From: Nocardia arthritidis NBRC 100137
GTDB taxonomy: Bacteria; Actinomycetota; Actinomycetes; Mycobacteriales; Mycobacteriaceae
Length of the DNA: 64,000 nt
Direction of reading: 5' to 3'
Assembly: GCF_001612765.1 (NCBI RefSeq)
Contig: NZ_BDBB01000020.1
Location: 95,089-159,088, forward strand
Shown here: positions 8,493 to 16,708 of the stretch, in pieces
Numbering within the stretch: position 1 is the stretch's first letter
How the letters are laid out: every line of letters begins with the position of its first letter
Program-made: the position numbers and the translations under genes
The notes under the pieces: generated by a model
Database searches by the model: none
What the model saw: only the letters and a program-made list of their open reading frames with translations
Told to the model about the DNA's origin: nothing

Positions 8493-10193
8493 ATGACGAG
8501 ATCTTCGCAGGTAGAAGTGGGATCAGTAGTACTGGACGGCACACCGGCGGTGCCCGGAGTGGCGTGCGCGTCCGCAGTCCGGCCGGTCGCGCGCCCACGC
8601 GTCGAGGAGTCGACGGATCTGATCCCCGAGTCCGGTCGGGCATCCGAGCAGGCGGCATTCGTGGCGGCGGCGACGACCGTCGCGGATCGTTTGCGGGGGC
8701 GCGCGGCACGGGCCGGCGGCGCCGCCGCGGAAGTGCTGGCCGCGAACGCCGCGATGGCCACCGACCGCGGCTGGCTCGGTGCGGCGGAGAAGCTGATCGC
8801 GGCGGGCACACCGGCGCGTGCGGCGGCGGTCGCGGCCACCGACCGATTCGCCGAGATGTTCACCGAACTCGGCGGAATGATGGCCGAACGCGTGACGGAC
8901 CTCCGGGACGTCTGCGATCGGGTCGTCGCCGAACTGGCGGGCGCACCCGAACCAGGCATTCCGTTGCCCGAGCAGCCCGCGATCCTGCTCGCCGACGACC
9001 TCGCGCCAGCGGATGCGGCGGCGCTCGATCCCTCGCTCATCATCGGCTTGGCCACGTCATTCGGTGGACCTACCAGCCACACGGCGATCATCGCGCGGCA
9101 ACTCGGCATTCCTTGCGTCGTCGCGGTGGCCGGTCTCGACGCAGTCGCGGCGGGTACGCGCGTCCTGCTGGACGGCTCGTCCGGGCGCATCGTCATCGAG
9201 CCCGATTCCGAGGTTGCGGCCCGCGCGGTCGAGCGGTTCCGTTCCCGGGCAGCGCGCGACGCCTCTTGGGTCGGGCCGGGCGCCACCGCGGACAGCCACC
9301 GGGTAGAAGTGCTGGTCAACGTCCAAGACGGCTCGGGTGCGCAGGCGGCGCGCCGGACACCGGCCGAAGGTGTCGGCCTGTTCCGCACCGAATTGTGTTT
9401 CCTGGACCGGGAAACCGAGCCCGCGGTAGCGGAGCAGGAGCGCATCTACCGCGAGGTGTTCGACGCGTACGCGGGCGCGAAGGTGGTGATCCGGACCCTG
9501 GACGCCGGATCGGACAAACCGCTGCGGTTCGCCGACCATCCCGACGAGGCCAATCCCGCGCTCGGGGTGCGGGGTATTCGCATTGCCGCGCGCGATTCCG
9601 GAATCCTCGACCGGCAACTCGACGCGATCGCACGGGCCGCCGTGGGCCGTGTGCCGGCGCCCAGGGTGATGGCGCCGATGATCTCGACGGCGGCCGAAGC
9701 GGCATCATTCGCCGAGAAGGTGCGTGACCGTGGACTGATCCCTGGCGCGATGATCGAGGTGCCCGCCGCCGCGCTCACCGCGGAGGCGATTCTGCGCCAC
9801 GTCGATTTCCTCTCCGTCGGCACCAATGACCTCGCGCAGTACACGATGGCGGCCGACCGGATGTCTCCGGCGCTGGCCGCCCTCACCGACCCGTGGCAGC
9901 CGGCGGTGCTGGCTCTCGTGGCGCGCGCCGCAGCCGCGGGTCAGCGTCTCGGCAAACCCGTAGGGGTGTGTGGTGAAGCCGCGGCCGATCCGGCCTTGGC
10001 TTGCGTGCTCGTCGGCTTCGGCGTCGGATCGCTGTCCATGGCGGCCGGCGCGGTCGCCGCAGTGGGCGCGGGGCTGGCCGAGGTGACCCATGAGCAGTGC
10101 GAGCGCGCCGGGGCCGCGGCGCTGGCGGCGACCGACCCGGCCGCTGCTCGTGCGGCCGTGCGAGCGATCCTCGACTGGATGTCCGGCGCCTGA
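8493..10193 (+). CDS. ptsI: PEP-protein phosphotransferase, enzyme I
   Basis: A 566-residue cytoplasmic enzyme that transfers phosphate from phosphoenolpyruvate to HPr. The phospho-His motif GGPTSHTAIIARQLGIP contains His196. The PEP-binding C-terminal barrel shows FRTELCFLDR, GVRGIRIA, the signature FLSVGTNDLAQYTMAADR, and the catalytic Cys in VGVCGEAAADP near residue 495. The open frame extends far upstream, but the ATG at 8493 follows a GGAGG site and begins the family-typical N-terminus. It is divergent from fruR and supplies phosphate to the HPr and FruA made from the opposite strand. Confidence 0.94.
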   Translation: MTRSSQVEVGSVVLDGTPAVPGVACASAVRPVARPRVEESTDLIPESGRASEQAAFVAAATTVADRLRGRAARAGGAAAEVLAANAAMATDRGWLGAAEKLIAAGTPARAAAVAATDRFAEMFTELGGMMAERVTDLRDVCDRVVAELAGAPEPGIPLPEQPAILLADDLAPADAAALDPSLIIGLATSFGGPTSHTAIIARQLGIPCVVAVAGLDAVAAGTRVLLDGSSGRIVIEPDSEVAARAVERFRSRAARDASWVGPGATADSHRVEVLVNVQDGSGAQAARRTPAEGVGLFRTELCFLDRETEPAVAEQERIYREVFDAYAGAKVVIRTLDAGSDKPLRFADHPDEANPALGVRGIRIAARDSGILDRQLDAIARAAVGRVPAPRVMAPMISTAAEAASFAEKVRDRGLIPGAMIEVPAAALTAEAILRHVDFLSVGTNDLAQYTMAADRMSPALAALTDPWQPAVLALVARAAAAGQRLGKPVGVCGEAAADPALACVLVGFGVGSLSMAAGAVAAVGAGLAEVTHEQCERAGAAALAATDPAAARAAVRAILDWMSGA

Positions 10194-10280
10194 CTATCTG
10201 CGGCACACTGAGGGTTCGATCTCAACCGCCTCGAACTCGGCGCTGATCCGCCTATCGCGCCGCGAACGGTGTGTGTTCGT

Positions 10281-10294
10281 CGCAAATATATGCG
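10281..10294. promoter_or_regulatory. Imperfect palindrome in the ptsI/TetR convergent gap
   Basis: CGCAAATATATGCG, imperfectly symmetric and AT-rich within a GC-rich background, lies in the 185-base gap between the convergent ends of ptsI and the next gene. It could be a weak hairpin or a regulator site; nothing else is seen in this gap. Confidence 0.2.
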
Positions 10295-10378
10295 AATGTT
10301 CCTACGCCGCAGGTTATTACGCGGGACGCGTATTCGGGGTGCACTGCTGATACCGAGGGGTGTTGACCGGCTCTCGGG

Positions 10379-10984
10379 TCAACGGCGCGCCGGTTCGATG
10401 TCGAGCGCGCGTTGAAGCTGGCTTGCCCACCAGCGCAGCTGAGCGGTCGAGTCTTGCGCTGCCGCGCCGGTGAGGCCGGCGCTCCGACGGAAGTCGCTGC
10501 CGTAGAGGGGCTCGGTTGCCATCGCCTGGTGGAGGGCGGCGACCGCGAGTCGTGTCTCGTCGAGGGAACTTCCGGGAGGCCGGCTCCGATGCAGGGCGTC
10601 GACGACCGGGTCGAGCATGCCGGCACCACGGTCGCGCCATCCCGCCGCGTGCAGCGCCACCGCGAGTTCGCCGTAGCCGCCCCGGTACACGGACTCGAGC
10701 GACTCGACGAGGTCGAGGAGATCGGTGCCGTGCTCCAGCCATGCGGCGATGACGTCTCGGAGCGCGGCTCGAAGCCGGCGTCCACCATGGCGAAGGAGTT
10801 CGGCGAGCAGCTTCTCGCGATTGCCGAAGTGATGCGAGACGCCGGCGTCGGTCATGCCGACCCGCGCTGCCACTGCGCGCACCTGGACAGCGGGGACGCC
10901 TCCCTCGGCCAGCAGCGAAGCCGCGGCATCGAGGATCAACCGGCGGGCTTCGTCCGGTGGTCTGCGCGTTCTCGAATTGGTCAC
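10379..10984 (-). CDS. TetR/AcrR family transcriptional regulator
   Basis: A 201-residue regulator with a clear N-terminal helix-turn-helix (residues about 12-58; AAVARVGMTDAG-like turn followed by VSHHFGNREKLLAELL) and a C-terminal helical effector domain. It is divergent from the hydrolase-DUF6817 gene, with a 135-base intergenic region carrying inverted repeats built on TTACCTTG/CAAGGTAA. It probably represses itself and the hydrolase. The ligand is unknown. Confidence 0.88.
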   Translation of the reverse strand: MTNSRTRRPPDEARRLILDAAASLLAEGGVPAVQVRAVAARVGMTDAGVSHHFGNREKLLAELLRHGGRRLRAALRDVIAAWLEHGTDLLDLVESLESVYRGGYGELAVALHAAGWRDRGAGMLDPVVDALHRSRPPGSSLDETRLAVAALHQAMATEPLYGSDFRRSAGLTGAAAQDSTAQLRWWASQLQRALDIEPARR

Positions 10985-10993
10985 CTCGGAATT

Positions 10994-11049
10994 TTACCTT
11001 GACTTGCCAAGGTTTCCCTGCGTAGCGTTACCTCGATGGCTCAAGGTAA
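10994..11049. promoter_or_regulatory. TetR operator candidates, TTACCTTG/CAAGGTAA
   Basis: CCTTG-ACTTGC-CAAGG (10997-11012) forms a palindrome. The longer arm TTACCTTG (10994-11001) also has its exact complement CAAGGTAA at 11042-11049. The shared half-site across the divergent promoter region suggests two regulator binding positions, one over each promoter. Confidence 0.6.
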
Positions 11050-11119
11050 ATCGGAGGGGGATGTCGATGGTCGAAATCATGGAGACGAGAACGAGATTCG
11101 GCACGGAGGTGAATCAGCG

Positions 11120-12349
11120 ATGACAGACATGACCCTTACGCTGCGCGACGTCACACTTCGAGCCACGGTGACCGGCGCGGGCCCCACGGTCCTGCTGCTT
11201 CACGCGGGCGGAGAACGTCGCGACGTCTGGGCACCGGTCACGGAGGGGATGACCGAGTGCGGACTGCGGACGGTGGCCTTCGATCTGCGCGGGCACGGCG
11301 AGAGTTCCGGGCGGGCGACCACCTTGCGGGCGATCGCCGACGACGTGATCGAGATGGTGGCTGGCGAACCGGCGCCGATCGTCGTGGTGGGCGCCTCCCT
11401 CGGAGGGTTCGCCGCCGTCGCCGCCCTCGCTGAGTCGTCCGTCGCGCGGCGTGTTGCCGGCCTCGTGCTCGTGGACGTCGTTCCCCATATCGATGCGGAT
11501 CGCGCCCGCCGTTGGCTCGACGACCACGGACTCCTCGCCCGCGATACCGAGCTCGCCGACGACATTCTCGCGTCCCGCTCCGAACTCCACGCGATCATCA
11601 CGGCATCGGACCTGCCCATTCTGCTCGTACGGGGAGGACCACGGTCTCCGCTCGGCGACGCCGACGTGGACCGGCTTGCCATGACCAACCGGCGCGTCAC
11701 CGTTACCCGCGTATCGGACGCCGGGCATCTCGTCGCTCGCGACGCCCCGGCGGCACTCGCGCGCATCGTCTCGGCGCATGCCACCAAGTGGCTCGGCACC
11801 GACGACGTCGTCCGCCGCGCGTTCGAGCTACAGCGCACGCTCGGCGCCGAACAGATCGATCACCCAGGCGGAACCCTGTTCGAGCACCTTCGCCGGGTGC
11901 ACGCCCTCACCGTCGAATGGAACGCCGCGCCACGAACCCGGCTGGCGTCGATCTGTCACGCGTCATACGGCACCGACGGGTTCCGGCACGCCCTGCTACC
12001 GACCACGGATGACCAACAGCTGCGCCACGTTATCGGCTCCGACGCGGCGGCGCTGGTGTACCTCTACGGCGCATGCGATCGCTCGCGCACCTACCGCGAG
12101 CTCGGTCGACGGCCCTTGCCCGTGACCGATAGATTCACCGGCAGCGCGAAGGCGATCGAAGGAACCGAACTCCGCGATTTCGCCGTCCTGACCATCGCCA
12201 ACGAGCTCGACGTCGCCCGCCACGCCCAACCGGCACCGTCGATTCGCAGCGATATCCGTGACCTCGTCGCCGCCCTGGCCACGTACGCGCCGGACGAGGC
12301 GGGGGTAGCGCTCGCCGATGAGGCGCTCGCTCGAGCGAGCGCCGAGTGA
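11120..12349 (+). CDS. Alpha/beta hydrolase fused to a DUF6817-like domain
   Basis: A 409-residue two-domain protein. Residues 1-215 or so are an alpha/beta hydrolase with oxyanion motif LLLHAGGERRDVW, FDLRGHGESSG, the nucleophile elbow VVGASLGG with Ser93, and a C-terminal His in DAGHLV. Residues about 230-409 begin HPGGTLFEHLRRVH and contain ASICHASYGTDGF, which I recognise as the DUF6817 type found as a stand-alone protein elsewhere. The ATG at 11120 has GGAGGT nine bases upstream; an earlier in-frame ATG at 11036 lies on the operator and is less likely. Regulated by the divergent TetR (inferred). Reaction unknown. Confidence 0.82.
   Translation: MTDMTLTLRDVTLRATVTGAGPTVLLLHAGGERRDVWAPVTEGMTECGLRTVAFDLRGHGESSGRATTLRAIADDVIEMVAGEPAPIVVVGASLGGFAAVAALAESSVARRVAGLVLVDVVPHIDADRARRWLDDHGLLARDTELADDILASRSELHAIITASDLPILLVRGGPRSPLGDADVDRLAMTNRRVTVTRVSDAGHLVARDAPAALARIVSAHATKWLGTDDVVRRAFELQRTLGAEQIDHPGGTLFEHLRRVHALTVEWNAAPRTRLASICHASYGTDGFRHALLPTTDDQQLRHVIGSDAAALVYLYGACDRSRTYRELGRRPLPVTDRFTGSAKAIEGTELRDFAVLTIANELDVARHAQPAPSIRSDIRDLVAALATYAPDEAGVALADEALARASAE
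12322..12343. repeat. 22-bp perfect palindrome at the 3' end of the hydrolase gene
   Basis: GGCGCTCGCTC is followed directly by its exact complement GAGCGAGCGCC. It overlaps the last codons of the gene, and a second small hairpin (AGCCC-ACC-GGGCT) follows at 12349-12361. Together they may act as a terminator or as an RNA-stabilising structure. Confidence 0.5.
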
Positions 12350-12459
12350 GCCCACCGGGCTACTCGAAGCCGTTACGATTCGTGTCCGGTCGGTGGGCAG
12401 CGATCTTCTCCTGCCGCGCTGTCGGCGTGTGGTGTCGTCGAATAGCGGGTTCTGTTGGT

Positions 12460-13350
12460 TCACAGCTGGATTGGGCCGAAGTCGGCGGCGGTGCGGGCCA
12501 GGGCGCGGATCGCGGCGCTGTCGGCGGTGGAGCGCCAGGTCAGGGCCCATTGCAGTTCGGGGGCGTCGGGCATGGGCAGGAAGGCGATGCCTGGGGGGGT
12601 GTTGTAGCGGGCCGCGAGCTCACCCAGCGGGTGGACGCACTGCCCGGACGCGACCAGGGAAAGGATCTCGTGGAAAGTCCGTGCGATCGGCCCGCGCGGG
12701 ATGCGACGGCCCTGCGGTGTGTGGGTGGGGACCATGGACGCAACCCAGTAGTCGGGGGCGTCGGGACCGAAGTCGACAACACGGTTGTCGGCGAGATCCT
12801 CCAGGGACGCGGAGCCGCGTTGGGCCAGTGGATGGTCGGCGGCGACGGCCAGTACGCGGCGGCCGGTGAGCACGGTGGGGCCGACGGTGAGGTCGGGTTC
12901 GAGGACGGGTAGCCACAGCACGTTCACATCGTGTTCCCCGCTGCGGAGCGCGTTGAACGGATCGGCGCCGTTGACCTCCCCGAACGTGACGCCGCTACCC
13001 GGATAACGGGTGCGGAACGCCTCGAACAGGGGCCGCAGTTCGTGGCCGGCGTGCCCGAATACTCCGATCTTGAGGATCTGGCCTGCGCTGAGCCCGGCGG
13101 CTTCGGCGCGGGCGAGTGCGGCTTGGAGCAGGTCGTGGACTTGCTGTAGGTCTTCGCGCAGGCGCCGCCCGACCGGTGTCAGCTGCACGCGGCGACTGGT
13201 GCGTTCGAACAGTGCCGTGCCGATGCGTCGTTCTTGTGTGCGGATGGCCTGGCTGACGCGGGCCTGGGACACGTGCAGGCGTTCGGCGGTGCGGCCGAAG
13301 TGCAATTCCTCGGCCAGCGTCAGGAAGATCTCGATATCGCGTAGCTCCAC
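12460..13350 (-). CDS. LysR-family transcriptional regulator
   Basis: A 296-residue LysR-type regulator. The N-terminal winged helix-turn-helix covers residues 1-60 (FLTLAEELHFGRTAERLHVS, then QARVSQAIRTQERRIG), followed by a periplasmic-binding-protein-like co-inducer domain. I chose the GTG at 13350 because it begins the canonical xELRDIEIF start and is preceded by GGAG at the right distance; the frame remains open to 13440. It is divergent from a decayed SnoaL-like gene and, beyond that, the FAD oxidoreductase. The effector is unknown. Confidence 0.87.
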   Translation of the reverse strand: MELRDIEIFLTLAEELHFGRTAERLHVSQARVSQAIRTQERRIGTALFERTSRRVQLTPVGRRLREDLQQVHDLLQAALARAEAAGLSAGQILKIGVFGHAGHELRPLFEAFRTRYPGSGVTFGEVNGADPFNALRSGEHDVNVLWLPVLEPDLTVGPTVLTGRRVLAVAADHPLAQRGSASLEDLADNRVVDFGPDAPDYWVASMVPTHTPQGRRIPRGPIARTFHEILSLVASGQCVHPLGELAARYNTPPGIAFLPMPDAPELQWALTWRSTADSAAIRALARTAADFGPIQL

Positions 13351-13352
13351 GA

Positions 13353-13368
13353 ATAACTCCAGAGTTAT
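13353..13368. promoter_or_regulatory. Palindrome overlapping the LysR ribosome-binding site
   Basis: ATAACTC-CA-GAGTTAT, perfect 7-bp arms, located three bases upstream of the LysR start. The GGAG Shine-Dalgarno of the LysR gene lies inside it, so a bound regulator or an RNA hairpin here would directly limit LysR expression. Confidence 0.55.
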
Positions 13369-13475
13369 CAATCGGTCCACGAAGCTTACGTTGATCGGTT
13401 GTCGGTCTGCCGCGAAGCTGGATTTGTCACCGCGGCACAAGCCCTGGTGGACAGACCGACAGAGAGGCCAACCCG

Positions 13476-13690
13476 ATGAGCGACCCGCTGGTGATCGCGG
13501 ACCGGGTCGAGATCACCGCCCTGTGTGGCGAGGTCACCGACACGGTGATGATGCGTGAGGTCGCCCGTGTCGCATGTCTGTTCACACCCGAGGCGGTGAT
13601 GCGGTGGCCACACATCGACAAGGAGTTCGTCGGTGGCACGACATCCGCTACCCCGACTCGACGCCATTGCCCGGTGCGCCGCTGACCACC
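13476..13690 (+). pseudogene. SnoaL-like (NTF2-fold) gene with internal deletion
   Basis: The N-terminal 50 residues (MSDPLVIADRVEITALCGEV, then LFTPEAVMRWPHIDKEFVG) are a good start of a SnoaL-like/NTF2-fold protein of normally about 130-150 residues. After FVG the frame is lost, but a second frame immediately reads RWHDIRYPDSTPLPGAPL, which looks like the usual C-terminal end of the same family. The central half appears deleted, joining start and end out of frame. It is preceded by an AGAGAGG-like site, so the remnant may still be translated to 69 residues. Confidence 0.55.
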
Positions 13691-13789
13691 CACCACTGAA
13701 ACCGAAAGTCCTCGACCCCGCCTCACCGGCAGTCATAGGGACGGGGCTCACGCTGTCCTGTGCCCCACACCAAACGAAGGAAAGACAAC

Positions 13790-14974
13790 ATGAACAAGTA
13801 CGAAGTCGTCGTGGTCGGTGGCGGATACGCCGGCGTGATGGCCGCCAATCGCCTGACGCAGCGCGACGACGTCAGGGTGACCGTGATCAACCCCCGCCCG
13901 GTCTTCGTCCCGCGGCTGCGGTTGCACCAGTTGGTGGGCGAAACCCACGAGGCGGTCGTCGAGTACCGGGACATCCTGGCCGAGGGTGTCGAGCTGGTGG
14001 TCGACAGCGTGAAGCGGATCGACGCGGCCGAACGCACGGTGGTACTGACCGACGGCGGCACGATCGGCTACGACTACCTGATCTACGCGGTGGGCAGCGG
14101 CAGCCCTGCGCCGCGGGTGCCGGGTGCGGCCGAGTTCGCTTACCCGGTAGCGACTTTGGAGGCGGCACAGCGGTTGCGGTCGGTACTCCTCGACACACCC
14201 ATGACGGCTGCGGTGACGGTGATCGGGGGCGGCCCGACCGGAGTCGAGACTGCCGCCGAGCTGGCCGAGCAGGGGCGCGCGGTCACCTTGGTCTGTGGTG
14301 ATGTCCTCGTTCCGTACCTGCATCCGAAGGCACGGCGCACGGCCCACAAGTACCTCGCCGAGCTGGGAGTGACCGTCATCGAGGGCTCCGAGGCGGCCGT
14401 CACCGCGGTGACCCGCGAGGTCGTGCAGCTCGGTGACGGCCGGACGCTGGCGAGTGACGTGACGATCTGGACAGCGGGCTTCGGGGTGCCCGATCTGGCC
14501 GACCGTAGCGGGCTGCGCACCGATGCCGCCGGGCGTCTGCTCACCGACGAGACCCTGACCAGCGTTGACGACGAACGCATCGTCGCGGCGGGCGACTGCT
14601 CGGCGCCGTCGAATCTGCCGTTCCGGATGAGTGCCTACGTCGCCTATTGCCTGGGCGCGCACGCCGCCGACACCCTGCTACGCCGGATCTCGGGTGAGCA
14701 GCCCTCGGCGATCGACCTGTCGTTCATCGCCATGTGCCTCAGCTTCGGCCGAGAAGCCGGGATCTACCAGCTCGGTCATAAGAACGAGACCGGCACGCGG
14801 CTCTACTTCAGCGGGTCCATGGGCAAGAAACTGAAGGAAATCGCCTGCGAAGCCGGCATCAAGCATCTGGCGACCGAGGCCCGCAAGCCCGGTTCACACC
14901 GCTGGTTGAAAGACGGCAAGCACCGGCCGGCGCTGCTGGCCCAGCGCGAGAACACGACTGTATCGGTCGGGTAG
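13790..14974 (+). CDS. NAD(P)/FAD-dependent oxidoreductase (NDH-2-like)
   Basis: A 394-residue two-Rossmann flavoprotein. The FAD site is VVVGGGYAGVMAA (GGGYAG at 10-15), the NAD(P) site is VTVIGGGPTGVE (GGGPTG at 146-151), and the second FAD contact is IVAAGDCSAP near residue 265. This is the pyridine nucleotide-disulfide oxidoreductase fold without a redox Cys pair, like type II NADH dehydrogenases or ferredoxin/quinone reductases. ATG at 13790 with a GAAGGAAAG site; a longer start at 13760 is possible. It sits directly before an ECF41 sigma factor, and oxidoreductases are known partners of that group, so it is a likely sigma target. Confidence 0.87.
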   Translation: MNKYEVVVVGGGYAGVMAANRLTQRDDVRVTVINPRPVFVPRLRLHQLVGETHEAVVEYRDILAEGVELVVDSVKRIDAAERTVVLTDGGTIGYDYLIYAVGSGSPAPRVPGAAEFAYPVATLEAAQRLRSVLLDTPMTAAVTVIGGGPTGVETAAELAEQGRAVTLVCGDVLVPYLHPKARRTAHKYLAELGVTVIEGSEAAVTAVTREVVQLGDGRTLASDVTIWTAGFGVPDLADRSGLRTDAAGRLLTDETLTSVDDERIVAAGDCSAPSNLPFRMSAYVAYCLGAHAADTLLRRISGEQPSAIDLSFIAMCLSFGREAGIYQLGHKNETGTRLYFSGSMGKKLKEIACEAGIKHLATEARKPGSHRWLKDGKHRPALLAQRENTTVSVG

Positions 14975-15011
14975 GGCACCGAAAACCGTCATCTTCCCGG
15001 CAATGGTGACT

Positions 15012-15064
15012 CGGCCACCCTGTGCGGCGATGCCTGCGCTCGCGGACGCCGCACAGGGTGGCCG
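15012..15064 (+). terminator. Strong hairpin between oxidoreductase and sigma factor genes
   Basis: An 18-bp perfect stem (arms 15012-15029 and 15047-15064, first arm CGGCCACCCTGTGCGGCG) with a 17-base loop. It lies 38 bases after the oxidoreductase stop and 35 bases before the sigma factor start. It can end the upstream transcript, or attenuate read-through into the sigma gene. Confidence 0.7.
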
Positions 15065-15098
15065 GAGGCCGGATCCGACGGCAACCGGAGAGGACTAC

Positions 15099-16031
15099 AT
15101 GAACACCACACCCGACCCCGGTGGTCGGCAGGTCACGGACCGCAACGGTGGTGACCCCGCCATCATCGAGTCGACCGAAACGTTTCTCGCGCACCGTAAC
15201 CTGCTCTTCACCGTCGCCTACGAAATGCTCGGATCCACCGCCGATGCCGAAAACGTCCTGCAGGAAACCTGGCTGTACTGGCGCAACATCGACTCCGGCC
15301 AGGTCAGCGACCCGCGCGCTTACCTGATTCGGACCCTCACCCGCCGGTCCCTGCACCGGCTGTGGTCGATGAAACGCCGCGGAGAATCCTCCGCCGGCCC
15401 GTGGCTGCCCGAGCCGCTGCCGACCGCGGGGGACACCGCCCAACAGGTCGAACTCGCCGAGAGCATGTGGAGGGCATTGATGCTGGTCCTCGAGATGCTC
15501 TCGCCGACCGAGCGCGCCGTGTACGTCCTGCGTGAGGCGTTCGACCTTGGTTACGACGAGATCGCCGACGCGGTCGGCGCGACCACTGCCGTGGTCCGTC
15601 AGATCGCGTATCGCGCCCGCCGCCATGTCACCGTCCGCCGCCCCCATCGGGTGGTCTCCGCAGACCGGGCCCGTGAGGCGGCGGAATCGTTGCAGCGTGC
15701 ACTCGAAACCGGAGAACCGCAGGTCCTGCTCGAGGTCCTGGCTCCCAACGTCGTCCTCGTCTGTGACGGTGGCGGCGTCGAACGGGCTGCGATACGGCCG
15801 GTCACCGGCGCCGACAAGGTGGCCCGCTTCCTCGTCGGCGGGCTCGGGGCGAGCGCGGTATCGCTCACCGGCGAACCCGTCACCGTCAGCGGCACTGCGG
15901 CGTTGGCGGTTCATGTCGACGGTGAACTCGACGGCATCCTGGCGATCGGTATCGACGGAGACCGCATCACCGGCCTCTACTTCGTCCGCAACCTCGCCGA
16001 ACCGGCCAAGGTCGAATTCGAAACCCACTGA
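15099..16031 (+). CDS. ECF41-type RNA polymerase sigma factor with SnoaL-like tail
   Basis: A 310-residue extracytoplasmic-function sigma factor. Region 2 is at residues about 18-85 (LLFTVAYEMLGSTADAENVL), region 4 at about 125-180 (LSPTERAVYVLREAFDLGYD). The linker contains WLPEP at residue 102 and the C-terminal NTF2-like domain contains DGGG at 223-226, both hallmarks of the ECF41 group, in which the tail replaces an anti-sigma factor. GGAGAGGA precedes the ATG at 15099. ECF41 factors usually transcribe a neighbouring oxidoreductase, epimerase or carboxymuconolactone decarboxylase gene; the FAD oxidoreductase upstream and NmrA-like reductase nearby fit. The signal is unknown. Confidence 0.9.
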   Translation: MNTTPDPGGRQVTDRNGGDPAIIESTETFLAHRNLLFTVAYEMLGSTADAENVLQETWLYWRNIDSGQVSDPRAYLIRTLTRRSLHRLWSMKRRGESSAGPWLPEPLPTAGDTAQQVELAESMWRALMLVLEMLSPTERAVYVLREAFDLGYDEIADAVGATTAVVRQIAYRARRHVTVRRPHRVVSADRAREAAESLQRALETGEPQVLLEVLAPNVVLVCDGGGVERAAIRPVTGADKVARFLVGGLGASAVSLTGEPVTVSGTAALAVHVDGELDGILAIGIDGDRITGLYFVRNLAEPAKVEFETH

Positions 16032-16088
16032 GCTTGCGGTGGACCACCGGATTCACCACATCAGGTTGTGCGGGGCCTCAGGTCTCGG

Positions 16089-16697
16089 TCAGTGTTTCCA
16101 CAGCTCCCGCCGGCGGTATCGGCGTTCCCAGAACAGCGTGTTGATCGCCGCGACGGGGCCGGGCATGGCGGCCAGGAAGTGTTGGCGCTGTTCGGGTGTC
16201 CTCGAGTCGAGGACCCAGGGGACGTAGGCCGCCGCGCCGGAGGGGCCTTGTTTGCGGGCCATCGCGCCGCGAAAGGCGTTCCAGTCCTTGGGCGTCAGCA
16301 CCTCGTCGATGAGGGGGAGGGCGGCGGTTTCCTCGTGGGCCATATGTTCGGTGAGGATGCGTGTCAGTATATGGACGTGTTCGGCGAGGTCTGCGGACTG
16401 GGTGCGCAGCGCATTGTCGACGGCGTGCAGGGCGGGGTCGAGGGAGGCGTGTTCGGCTTCCATGTCGGCCATGAGGGCAGTGTCGGCGGGGCGGTCGGTC
16501 AGGCGCGCCAGTACCGGGGGCCAGAGGGCGGCATCTTCGACGGTGTGGTGGACGTGGAGTTGGCGAGTGAAGTTCGCCCAGCCGGCGTGGACGCCGGGGG
16601 CGTCGCCGCGGCCGGCCGCGGCGACGGTGGCCAGTCGGGTCAGGTCGCGGCGGAAGGCGTCGTGGGTGGCGTACATGATGGTGAAGTCGATGGACAT
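16089..16697 (-). CDS. Hemerythrin-like HHE-domain protein
   Basis: A 202-residue helical protein with the spaced His/Glu ligands of a diiron hemerythrin-like domain: His12, the HVHHTVED cluster at 48-55, EAEHASLD in the third helix and EHMAHEETAALP in the fourth. Such domains bind O2, NO or H2O2, or store iron; the actual role is unknown. ATG at 16697 follows a GAAAGGG site. It starts 11 bases after the NmrA-like gene on the same strand, so the two form an operon, both probably under the divergent MarR. Confidence 0.85.
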   Translation of the reverse strand: MSIDFTIMYATHDAFRRDLTRLATVAAAGRGDAPGVHAGWANFTRQLHVHHTVEDAALWPPVLARLTDRPADTALMADMEAEHASLDPALHAVDNALRTQSADLAEHVHILTRILTEHMAHEETAALPLIDEVLTPKDWNAFRGAMARKQGPSGAAAYVPWVLDSRTPEQRQHFLAAMPGPVAAINTLFWERRYRRRELWKH

Positions 16698-16708
16698 GAT
16701 CGACCCTT

